Shown piece by piece: positions 47,662 through 56,120 of a stretch of DNA of 64,000 nt; the first letter of the stretch is position 1, and each line of letters starts with the position of its first letter. The stretch spans positions 17,800 to 81,799 of the forward strand of contig JAAUSR010000017.1 of NCBI GenBank assembly GCA_012032555.1, in the 5' to 3' direction. The notes beneath the pieces are model-generated. The model was given only the letters and a program-made list of their open reading frames with translations, was not told the origin of the DNA and made no database searches. The translations under genes and the position numbers were made by a program. Origin of the DNA: Thioploca sp. Its GTDB lineage: Bacteria; Pseudomonadota; Gammaproteobacteria; Beggiatoales; Beggiatoaceae.

Positions 47662-50151
47662 TCAGCCGAGTGGCTCGCCAGTTGATATCGATAACTTCGC
47701 CTTCATCAAATTTACCAATTTTGATCCAATCACCAATTCTAAAGGATGATCCATATTAATAACAATTCCAGAGAAGACATTGGAAATATTAATTTGCACA
47801 GCTAAACCAACAATCATCGCTAAGACACTTGAGGTAGCGAGTAAGCTAGTGAACTGTTGTTCATAAACAAATACAGTGATTCCGACGATTGCTAATAAAT
47901 AAATAAATAGGGCAAAGAAATGCCTAATAATATTAGGTATTGGCCCAACTTTTTCTTGAATCGGTGTCCAAATAAATCGTTCTAAAGCTTCAGTAATTAA
48001 AAAAGCCGGAATTAACCACCATAATATATCAAAAGTTCTGATGATATGTTTCATTTGGTAGGGATTAGTTTTTTGAGCTAACCAATCGGCGAATATCATT
48101 TCTCCAGATAATAACCAGAGGAAAGCAAAAATAACTTGAAAGAACCAAATGTATTTAGAGAGTTTTTTCTTACTACTAGCGGCAATCGCTAGGAATAAAA
48201 ATAACGCACCACTCAGTATCATGGTATCGTGAGCATATTTGTAAGGAATACTTCCGCGGAGAGAAAATTGGTCCTGTTTTAGTTGAATAGCTGCATTAAA
48301 TCGAGAATATTCGACAATTCCTTCTGGAGCATTAAGGTGTTGGGGATCACCAGCAGAATATTCTTTAGCAATATCAGGAAAAAACCAAACGCGATCAATT
48401 AACCAACCTTCTGCCGGGCCAAGGACATGAGTTTTACTTAAATATTGGGCTAATGATTTTTCTTGATTGAGCCCCATACCTAACATGTCAGTGACATAAA
48501 TGAGGTTATTGCGCGTTAAAGTTCGATGGCGAAAACCGATACCAACCACATGCTTCTTATAACTATAATAATTGGCAAGAAAATCGGCATGAAAATCACC
48601 CCTAATTCGATACACACAGTAAACAATTTTATCTAGCGTTTCTTTACAGTCTTCTAATGGCTTAGCTAATTGTGAGTTCAACTTTTGAGGATCAACGGCA
48701 TTGGTAAATTGAATATCAGTTGGATTAAAATCACCTTTAAGAAAACGAAACCATAACTTAAAATCTAAATTATAAACCAATTGTTTCATGTCAATATGAC
48801 TAATCTCATGAACTTTTATCCCGGCATAAACGACATGCGTTTTATACATATATCGATTATCTATGACTAATACTTGCTCATTTTGAATGGCTTGTTGAAT
48901 ATCAGCAATTTCATTGGGATTACGCATGACATGGAATTGAGTTAAGGCTGAAACCAAGTTTTTTTGTTTATAAACACCTAATGAAACTAGTTTTTGAGCA
49001 TCTCGATGGTTATCAAAATAATTGAAGCCGGTAACACCCTTGACTGCGTCATGAATATTAGTAAAACGAGCTAAAGTGTCTCGTAACTCTTTTCTATCTG
49101 CCGCTAAACTGTTAAGTACTCCCTTCAGATTAGCTTGCTTCATGGCTTCGACGAGTACCATAGCGGTATCATAAGCGTAGGCCGCGGACCAATCAGGTTC
49201 TTCATCATATTGTTCTTTATACGCTTCAAAAAAAAGTTGTGCTTGTTCATTAGCCGTATCAAATAATAGCGGTGTGGCAACGTAAATATCATTGGTATAA
49301 TAACCCGGATTTTCTCGTTCTATTGGATTGGCATCAAAACCATTACGAAAAGTTTCTTCGGAAAAGGACGAGGCGCCAATTAGAGGCGTTTTAATTCCAG
49401 CTTCTTTAATTAATTTAACTAGCTTGACACCTTCACTGGCTTGCATAGCCAGTAAGATGATCCCCGCTTTATCTTTAATTGCTTTTAATCGTTCGACAAA
49501 TTGTTGGAAAACGGCATCTAAATTTTTATCTTGATTATGATACTGCCAGTTATTTTCAATCGTTATAGCAAGTGATTGGGCTTTTTTGACAAAAGTTTCC
49601 GCAATATAAGAACCATAATCTGCTGTTTCATGAATAATAGTCACCTGATTCTGTTTAAATACTTTCTTAATATAGTGCGCTAAGAAAAGACTAGTGGCTT
49701 TATCATTATAAATATTCCTAAAATACCATGGATTACCCTGAGTTACTTTAATGTGACTGGAACCGGGAGTAATGGCCGGTATTTGGTGTGCTTGATAAAT
49801 TTTACCGCCACTAATAGAAGCAGAACTATACCAATGGCCAATAACGGCAATAAAATTATCTTTAGATTTAACAATTTCTAATGCGCGTTGCTTGGCTTGT
49901 TCAGGATCATTTTGATCATCAAATGCTTGAAGGATAATCTGTTTACCATTAATACCGCCTCTTTGATTAACATAATCAAAATAAAGTTGAATCGCTTGTA
50001 TCATTAATTTTCCTGCCGCTGCACCTTCACCTGATAAAGGGCCAACAAAGGCAATAGATAGCGCGTTTCGGTATTTAAAGTAGTTATTATAAGCTATCCA
50101 ACCTAATGCGACTAAAACAACGATACTTAACAAAAAGAATTTTATTTTCAT
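47662..50151 (-). CDS. Receptor-MscS fusion paralogue, main part (5' of a frameshift)
   Basis: Start at 50151 is chosen over GTG at 50166 because its sister gene also begins MKI with AGGTGGG about 10 bases upstream. Layout matches the sister: anchor (LLSIVVLVALGWIAY), type I periplasmic binding domain (30-405; VGPLSGEG, AVIGHWYSSASISGG, ITPGSSHI, DWSAAYAYDTAMVLVEA), beta-rich domain (430-640; LDFKLWFRF, DFHADFLANYYSYKK) and membrane helices with the pore segment AVQINISNVFSGIVINMD. The frame then shifts at about 47745. It lies 200 bases upstream of the sister gene on the same strand, so it is a tandem duplicate. The repaired protein would be about 995 residues, without the cyclic-nucleotide domain. 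Confidence 0.82.
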   Translation of the reverse strand: MKIKFFLLSIVVLVALGWIAYNNYFKYRNALSIAFVGPLSGEGAAAGKLMIQAIQLYFDYVNQRGGINGKQIILQAFDDQNDPEQAKQRALEIVKSKDNFIAVIGHWYSSASISGGKIYQAHQIPAITPGSSHIKVTQGNPWYFRNIYNDKATSLFLAHYIKKVFKQNQVTIIHETADYGSYIAETFVKKAQSLAITIENNWQYHNQDKNLDAVFQQFVERLKAIKDKAGIILLAMQASEGVKLVKLIKEAGIKTPLIGASSFSEETFRNGFDANPIERENPGYYTNDIYVATPLLFDTANEQAQLFFEAYKEQYDEEPDWSAAYAYDTAMVLVEAMKQANLKGVLNSLAADRKELRDTLARFTNIHDAVKGVTGFNYFDNHRDAQKLVSLGVYKQKNLVSALTQFHVMRNPNEIADIQQAIQNEQVLVIDNRYMYKTHVVYAGIKVHEISHIDMKQLVYNLDFKLWFRFLKGDFNPTDIQFTNAVDPQKLNSQLAKPLEDCKETLDKIVYCVYRIRGDFHADFLANYYSYKKHVVGIGFRHRTLTRNNLIYVTDMLGMGLNQEKSLAQYLSKTHVLGPAEGWLIDRVWFFPDIAKEYSAGDPQHLNAPEGIVEYSRFNAAIQLKQDQFSLRGSIPYKYAHDTMILSGALFLFLAIAASSKKKLSKYIWFFQVIFAFLWLLSGEMIFADWLAQKTNPYQMKHIIRTFDILWWLIPAFLITEALERFIWTPIQEKVGPIPNIIRHFFALFIYLLAIVGITVFVYEQQFTSLLATSSVLAMIVGLAVQINISNVFSGIVINMDHPLELVIGSKLVNLMKAKLSISTGEPLG

Positions 50152-50510
50152 CTCAATATTGCCCACCTAGTATCAAGAACGCGTCAAGAGGAGGGATTTT
50201 TAGGTGTTTATCAGTCAACAAGTTACCTTCAACGTTACCATTTTAAATAATGAGGGGCAATGTTATTTACTACTGGTATTTATCGACCCCAGTCAATAGT
50301 CATATAATTTTGCTGTTGTTAGTATGAAATCTATTTGCTCAGATGATTTATCCGGAAATAATTTCAGTTTTATGTTTTTATTAAGATAAGTTAGGCAACC
50401 TACTGATTATCTTATTTAGTTAAGTGCTACCTGAGCAGTATATCATAACATTATTGTTCCTTATAAATAACATAGCTATATGAGTTGGTGAGTTATGCTA
50501 TATTGACTTC
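50152..50510. other. Intergenic region between divergent channel and Rpn genes
   Basis: No gene. It must hold the promoter of the receptor-channel pair and that of the first Rpn gene. Only the TATATT at 50499-50504 is a plausible element. Confidence 0.35.
50499..50504 (+). promoter_or_regulatory. Candidate -10 box placing transcription start at the Rpn start codon
   Basis: TATATT ends six bases before ATG (50511), so a start site seven bases downstream of the -10 would be the A of ATG, giving a leaderless mRNA. No ribosome site is present. The same 30-base block recurs before the second Rpn copy (TATATT at 56109-56114). Confidence 0.35.
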
Positions 50511-51539
50511 ATGCACGAACACGATCACAGTTACAAATTACTTTTTTCCCATGCCACCATGGTAGCCGAGTTGCTGCGAGGTTTTATCCACGAACTATGG
50601 ATTAAGGAATTAGATTTTAACACGTTAGAAAAAGTTAACAGCAGCTTTATTAGCGATGATCTTCGAGAACGCGAAGATGATCTGATTTGGCGAGTCCGTT
50701 GGCGAAATGATTGGTTGTATGTTTATATTCTCTTAGAATTTCAATCCACTGTTGATGCGTTTATGGCGGTGCGAATTCTGACTTACGTAGGACTGTTATA
50801 TCAAGATTTAATTAAACATCAACACTTAACCGCCCACGACTCCCTGCCACCAGTGTTGCCCTTAGTTTTATACAATGGTCAACCACGCTGGCAGGCTGCT
50901 AAGAATATTCGGGACTTAATTCGCGTGGTGCCGCTGGGTTTAGAAAAATATTGCCCCCAATTAGAATATTTCCTGGTAGATGAGGGTGCGTTTAGTGACC
51001 ATGAGTTAGCACCGTTACGCAATTTGGTAGCGGCACTGTTTCGTTTAGAACGGAGTCGGACGGTTACTGATATCCAACAAATTTTAATTCATTTAATCGA
51101 GTGGTTACAGACATCGGAACAAGCTGGCTTACGTCGAGATTTTACCGTATGGTTGCGACGAGTTATCTTACCAAGACGATGGCCACAAGTGATATTACCC
51201 GAAATTCAGGAATTACAGGAGATGCACACAATGTTAGCCGAAACGGTACAACAATGGTATGCCCAAGCCGAGGAACAAGGTCGGCAACAAGGTTGGCAAC
51301 AAGGAAAACAAGAAGGTTTTCAACAAGGCCAACAAGAAGGTCTTCAACAAGGTCTTCAACAAGGTCAAGTAGCCGGGGAAAGGTTATTATTAAAGTTTCA
51401 AATACAGGCTAAATTTGGTTCGCTCTCACCCCAAATCGAGGAACAACTTAATGCTCTGGAAGCGAACCGGCTCTTGCATTGTGCTCAACGGTTGTTGACC
51501 GCTACGACGGTTGAGGAAGTTTTTACTGATTTACTTTAA
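50511..51539 (+). CDS. Rpn-family recombination-promoting nuclease/putative transposase, copy 1
   Basis: A PD-(D/E)XK nuclease of the Rpn/YhgA family: opening HDHSYKLLFSH, catalytic set about D57, E76 and Q78 (DDLIWRVRW, LLEFQS) and LPLVLYNGQPRW. A Gln/Gly-rich repeat zone (QQGWQQGKQEGFQQG, then QQEGLQQGLQQGQ; about 262-290) precedes a C-terminal helical cap (GSLSPQIEEQLNAL). Family members cut DNA and promote RecA-independent recombination; some act in phage defence. Inside the gene, AGGAG (51217-51221) lies 9 bases before an in-frame ATG at 51231, so a C-terminal product of about 102 residues could be made. A near-identical copy is at 56121; the STAND NTPase lies between them, opposite strand. 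Confidence 0.9.
   Translation: MHEHDHSYKLLFSHATMVAELLRGFIHELWIKELDFNTLEKVNSSFISDDLREREDDLIWRVRWRNDWLYVYILLEFQSTVDAFMAVRILTYVGLLYQDLIKHQHLTAHDSLPPVLPLVLYNGQPRWQAAKNIRDLIRVVPLGLEKYCPQLEYFLVDEGAFSDHELAPLRNLVAALFRLERSRTVTDIQQILIHLIEWLQTSEQAGLRRDFTVWLRRVILPRRWPQVILPEIQELQEMHTMLAETVQQWYAQAEEQGRQQGWQQGKQEGFQQGQQEGLQQGLQQGQVAGERLLLKFQIQAKFGSLSPQIEEQLNALEANRLLHCAQRLLTATTVEEVFTDLL
51231..51539 (+). CDS. Possible internally initiated small Rpn product (copy 1)
   Basis: In-frame start MLAETVQQWY with AGGAG nine bases upstream. The product would hold only the Gln-rich repeat zone and helical cap, without the nuclease. In E. coli a C-terminal small Rpn product made inside the gene acts as antitoxin to the full nuclease; an analogous arrangement is inferred here. 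The signal is conserved at the same place in copy 2 (56841). Confidence 0.4.
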   Translation: MLAETVQQWYAQAEEQGRQQGWQQGKQEGFQQGQQEGLQQGLQQGQVAGERLLLKFQIQAKFGSLSPQIEEQLNALEANRLLHCAQRLLTATTVEEVFTDLL

Positions 51540-51608
51540 AGGAAGCTTGAGATTCTATTCGGCAGATAGTGTTTGTTGTCGATTTATCTGCCGATAATTC
51601 GATTAAAT

Positions 51609-54600
51609 TCACTTTTTTAATTTTTGAGATCGCTGTTTTTGGGATTGTTGTTTCTTGGTTAGTGATGATGAAAAATTTAAACCAATCACCTCAAGACCAT
51701 CAATATCCACTCTGTTAGCTAAAATATTTTTATTAGCGGCTTTATTGAGATCATCAATGAGTTCGTTGAAATTAAAGGTGAGGTTTCGTTCTTGATCTTC
51801 CCAAGTTTCTTTTTTAGAAAGATGATTACCTAAAAGTAAAATTCCGTATCGAGAACAGTCTGCTTTAAGATATAAACCCACAAGTTGCTCGGTTAGCGCT
51901 TTTTTCAAGTCGGTATAACTCCACTTGTGACTCAATTTGATTTCAATTGTGATTGGCCCTAAATCCTCTCTTATTAAACGCAAATCCGTTTTTTTACCCG
52001 CATCAACTTCAGCTTCTTGAACTACCTCATAACGACTTTGTGATAATTCTTCTAACCGTTTACCGAGAAATTTGCGTAATTCACATTCATCATCTTCAGG
52101 TCGGATAATGCCTCGAATACTAAAATCATGATTTTCTACTTCATCTTTAATCGAAGCAAGTCGCTTTAATGCGAGTTTAAACAAACTATAGGAAGAACGT
52201 GGGGTTGCTTCACATTCCTTGGAAAAATCGGCAATGTCCTTAGGTTCCCAAGATATGCGTTTTTCAGCTTCTTGTTGCGCATGATCAGTAGCTAGTTTTA
52301 GAATCCAATCCCGTTCATTCACAAGTAGCGGGTTATCAGCTAATTTATTAAGGACTGGGTAAGCTTCTCTATCAGAAGACTGTGCTAAATCCGAAAATAA
52401 GGAATCCCTAAAACTTTGTGCATAATCACGATTATTAGGTGTGTATGTACCTTCATGATAAATATCTTGATCAAAACGGATATATTGACAAATTAAAATA
52501 ATCAGTTGTTCCAAGACAATCGCTTGCCAATATAAAGGCGTTTTAACAACATAGCCTTGGTGAGGAAAAGAATTTATTTGATTAGAGTCTGCGCAAAACT
52601 GTTCCATGAAAGCATCTGGATTATCAATTTTGTCTAGTAAATCTTCTAGAAATTTAATTGCTTCCTTGCCATCAAGGTAAAACCAAGCCATTAACCAAAT
52701 TAAAAATGGTCGTTCTGTTATAGATAAAGTGTTGATTCGCTTTGCGGCTAAATTACTTAATTTTTGCTCAAATATACCAGGGCGTTTTAATAAAAGCATT
52801 AAGGCTACTCTTAGCATATTTGGATGCAAAGGATCACTTGCAAGTAAGTATTGCCAAATTTCTTCTATTACTAATTTTTGTAGTTCTAGTGGACTGCACC
52901 AAAGATCAAGTAAGATATTATGAAAGGAATATTCTGCGTTGGAACTTCGCCATTGCCATTGGATATACTGAAGTAAAACTTGGCGTACTGCTTGAGGATG
53001 TATTGCTGCTAATTTTGATAACCAATCAGGTTTTGATAACCAATCAGGAAAACCATTGACTTTATTAGCGGCATAAGCTGCAGCATTTATAGCTTCTGAT
53101 TCTGATAAATCTGAAAATTTAAGACCCTCTGTAATGGCAATAGTTAATCCGGTTAAGCCAACTTGAATCCGATTATCTGGTTTGTCTATATCATCGAGCG
53201 GATTATAAGTTCGCCAAAATGATTTCAATCCTTGTCGCGCTGTTTGGGTAATATTTTTACCATAAATAGGGATAATTGCTTGCCAGTTACTCAACCCTTT
53301 TTCGTTAATATTTGAAGAGTCTTTATTTATCAAAAAATATAAAGCCCTCCATTCTTTACCTTCTCGAAGACCTTCAAGATGTTTTCGTAACCAAAACCAA
53401 TTACGCCAATAACGTCTTTTTTCTCGGAACCAATTTTTAAGATGGCGTATTTTTTCATATCTCCATTCGTCGTATTTACGGTTCCAATGGTAGTGATAAA
53501 AACCCCAATAATTTTTAACCTTCCAGATAAACCAATTTTCAACCTGTTTATGGAAGAATTGTTGTAATATGGGTTGTTTTTGTAATACTCGTTGAAATTG
53601 TTTAATATATTGTCGTGGACGCCCGTTATAGTTCCATAAATCAATAGCTAATTGCAGTGCTACCATGCGGTTCACTTCAAGCTCGGCAATAGCAATATCT
53701 TCAAATAACCATTTTAGATCAATAATGGTTTCTCTTTTAGCAACAGAGTAATAGTGAAAAATATTATACCAATACAGTTGTTTATTGGATTGTTCTGTTT
53801 GCAGCAATTTAATACGTTGCCATACATAAGCTTGCCGAATAGCTTGGCAATTCTGGAGTTCTTGAGCCAAAGAGACGTTATCCTGTGATTCCCAATATTC
53901 TTTATAATTATCCAATATTATCAATGCTATTGCTGTTTCTGATACTAACTCTTCGCTTAATTGCTGATGTTGCAATAATCGCTTAACAACTAAAGCTAGT
54001 ATCTGACCTAACCAAGCATAACGTTCAGAAATAGGGACTGTTTTATTATTGGACTTTAGCAAGGGTGGCTGATTCATCAATCGATTAAGTCCTGCTAATA
54101 ATCTTTTGAGGTGATCTTGGGATAGATCTTTTTTGAAATGCCCTTCAAAACTTTTTTGTAATAAAGTTGAATATTTATGAGGTTGTTCCGTTCTTTCTAA
54201 CAAGGTAATTAAATCATCTACATTAATAGCGTCAGGATATAAAGCGCCACATAAAGCATCACATAAACGTTCAGAGATAGAGGGATAGTGAATAGCAATT
54301 CTAGCGAGTTGCTGTCGATGTGCTAATGATCCCGCATCACGAACAGTTAATACCGCTATCCAGGTGAGATGATCATGAACATTACTTGATTCCAATACGG
54401 CTAAAACCGCATCAACACACTCCGTTAGTCTACCATGTCTTGCTAATTCGATAAAAAACTCTTTTATGCCATCGGCAAGGGTTTTATTGCGAATATATTT
54501 TTGAATATCTTCGGCTAATTCTGGTGCCGATAAAAAGAATAGTTGCTTAGCATAGTCAAAATAATCACCTATTGAATAAAAATAAACTTTAGTATTAGAA

Positions 54601-55934
54601 GAATATTTCTCGACGATTTTTTGTAACAATAAACGTCGGTCGTCTATCGATAGCGATTGAGGATCACCATACTTAATTAAAATTTCTGGATGCTCATCAA
54701 GCAGTTTCTTTTTGAGACGCTGATTCCATATTTTATTGTCAATGACAGCCAGCCAAGCCACTGTAGATGCTAATGAAGGTGGAATAACTGTTTGTTCATA
54801 ACATTTTATAAATAAGCGTGGTTCTACATCCTGAGAATAATCACAACCATTTGTCAAACAACTTTGTAACCAACTCGCGGCTAGATATTCTGAGGTTCGC
54901 CGGTGATGAAATCTTATTCGTCCATAAATCGCACTATCAAATAAGGCTCGATTTAAAACAGAATCGATTTCTTCTTTATGCCATTGCGATAATATTAAAC
55001 TAGGTGAGATTGCTTCTGATAAATCAACATTCTCATCAATAGCAAAGGTAAATCGTTTACAAAATACGGTTGCGGCTGCTAAGCGTTCTACACCCGCTCT
55101 TGCTTTTTCATAAGATAAAGGATTAGGACGTTCTGGATGAAGATCTTTGAGTTTTTCTGTAATGTTGAATTCTATTAATTGGTGTAAAGTACCAAGCTGA
55201 CAGAATTTTTTCCAATAGCTGATTAAATCAGTAATGTCTTGTGGTCGCCCAGCAAATTCCCACGCTTGGCTTTGATAAAGTGCTTGAATAAAATTATCGT
55301 TATCGGATTTTGATATATGAAAAGAAACGAATAAACGAATTTGTTCATCACTCAGTGGTGCTAATCGAACAATTCTCAATACATTCTTATCTTTAGAATT
55401 ATCACTAGAAATATTGAAATAATAGTATAACTCACGGTAGTCTGTGTCACTTCGCCATTCACTGACTCGACAGCTTATCACCACTTTGCTACGAGGTAAT
55501 GCGGATCCAATACTTTGGGTAAAATTCGCTAATACATCACGAATCGCATAGAGTTTTGTAAGTTTAGCTTCATCTACGGCGTCAAGAAAAAAGGTGGCTT
55601 TAGCTGGTGTTCTTTGCCAATTATGATAGGTTTCTTTCTCTTGCAGTGAAAGAATATTATCAATCGTTTTATTAACCAGTTGTTCAATCGGAATAAAAAA
55701 GGCATATTGACCTTGTCGACAAAGCGACTCAACTTGTGCTTCCATCTCCCAAGTTTTACCACTGCCCGGTTCGCCCAACAGCACCACATATCGGCTTTCT
55801 AGCAACTTAGTCCAATTGAGTGGTCCATCTCCATAACGTTCAGCAACATAACTCTGTAATGTACTTTCTTCTCGTTCTGAATTTTCTTGAAAATCAATAA
55901 AAGTACGATTAAGTTCAATATATCCTGCACGCAT
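51609..55934 (-). CDS. STAND/NACHT-like NTPase with C-terminal PD-(D/E)XK-like nuclease domain
   Basis: A 1441-residue protein with no signal peptide. The NTPase has Walker A GEPGSGKT (54-61), Walker B FFLDAVDE (115-122) and a sensor-like KVVISCRVSEWRSD. A very long helical region (about 230-1270) with repeat-like units follows, fit for sensing a ligand. The last 155 residues carry a restriction-type pattern: D1317 in KKTDLRL, E1331 and K1333 in ITIEIK, then QLVGLYL and ILLLGN. STAND NTPases with nuclease effectors are a known anti-phage class (Avs-like), where a phage protein triggers assembly and DNA cutting; here the nuclease is C-terminal. Specific family and trigger are not known. It is flanked on both sides by Rpn nucleases, typical of a defence island. 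Confidence 0.82.
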   Translation of the reverse strand: MRAGYIELNRTFIDFQENSEREESTLQSYVAERYGDGPLNWTKLLESRYVVLLGEPGSGKTWEMEAQVESLCRQGQYAFFIPIEQLVNKTIDNILSLQEKETYHNWQRTPAKATFFLDAVDEAKLTKLYAIRDVLANFTQSIGSALPRSKVVISCRVSEWRSDTDYRELYYYFNISSDNSKDKNVLRIVRLAPLSDEQIRLFVSFHISKSDNDNFIQALYQSQAWEFAGRPQDITDLISYWKKFCQLGTLHQLIEFNITEKLKDLHPERPNPLSYEKARAGVERLAAATVFCKRFTFAIDENVDLSEAISPSLILSQWHKEEIDSVLNRALFDSAIYGRIRFHHRRTSEYLAASWLQSCLTNGCDYSQDVEPRLFIKCYEQTVIPPSLASTVAWLAVIDNKIWNQRLKKKLLDEHPEILIKYGDPQSLSIDDRRLLLQKIVEKYSSNTKVYFYSIGDYFDYAKQLFFLSAPELAEDIQKYIRNKTLADGIKEFFIELARHGRLTECVDAVLAVLESSNVHDHLTWIAVLTVRDAGSLAHRQQLARIAIHYPSISERLCDALCGALYPDAINVDDLITLLERTEQPHKYSTLLQKSFEGHFKKDLSQDHLKRLLAGLNRLMNQPPLLKSNNKTVPISERYAWLGQILALVVKRLLQHQQLSEELVSETAIALIILDNYKEYWESQDNVSLAQELQNCQAIRQAYVWQRIKLLQTEQSNKQLYWYNIFHYYSVAKRETIIDLKWLFEDIAIAELEVNRMVALQLAIDLWNYNGRPRQYIKQFQRVLQKQPILQQFFHKQVENWFIWKVKNYWGFYHYHWNRKYDEWRYEKIRHLKNWFREKRRYWRNWFWLRKHLEGLREGKEWRALYFLINKDSSNINEKGLSNWQAIIPIYGKNITQTARQGLKSFWRTYNPLDDIDKPDNRIQVGLTGLTIAITEGLKFSDLSESEAINAAAYAANKVNGFPDWLSKPDWLSKLAAIHPQAVRQVLLQYIQWQWRSSNAEYSFHNILLDLWCSPLELQKLVIEEIWQYLLASDPLHPNMLRVALMLLLKRPGIFEQKLSNLAAKRINTLSITERPFLIWLMAWFYLDGKEAIKFLEDLLDKIDNPDAFMEQFCADSNQINSFPHQGYVVKTPLYWQAIVLEQLIILICQYIRFDQDIYHEGTYTPNNRDYAQSFRDSLFSDLAQSSDREAYPVLNKLADNPLLVNERDWILKLATDHAQQEAEKRISWEPKDIADFSKECEATPRSSYSLFKLALKRLASIKDEVENHDFSIRGIIRPEDDECELRKFLGKRLEELSQSRYEVVQEAEVDAGKKTDLRLIREDLGPITIEIKLSHKWSYTDLKKALTEQLVGLYLKADCSRYGILLLGNHLSKKETWEDQERNLTFNFNELIDDLNKAANKNILANRVDIDGLEVIGLNFSSSLTKKQQSQKQRSQKLKK

Positions 55935-56108
55935 TGAATTTCTCGATATAATTTTATTATTTACTGCACTACAAAATTAGCTTATTTTTTATTTTATTCA
56001 GGCGCTTTTGAGTTATTAATAACTACTTATTTTAAGTATAACCGGATTATGACAGATGAGATTGTGCTTATCCATACCACAGTTACTAAATAACTCAGTG
56101 AATTATGC

Positions 56109-56114
56109 TATATT
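56109..56114 (+). promoter_or_regulatory. Candidate -10 box before Rpn copy 2
   Basis: TATATT six bases before ATG, in the block TTATGCTATATTGACTTC shared exactly with copy 1, again implying leaderless initiation. Confidence 0.35.
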
Positions 56115-56120
56115 GACTTC

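Noticed and set aside
43466..50151. ABC-transporter substrate-binding proteins
   Set aside because: The binding domain is there, but it is fused to channel domains and no ABC permease or ATPase is nearby, so transport annotation would mislead.
51101..51412. Thr/Arg/Ser-rich ORFs inside both Rpn genes (also 56711-57046)
   Set aside because: They come from the other frame of the Gln-rich repeat and have no ribosome site of their own.
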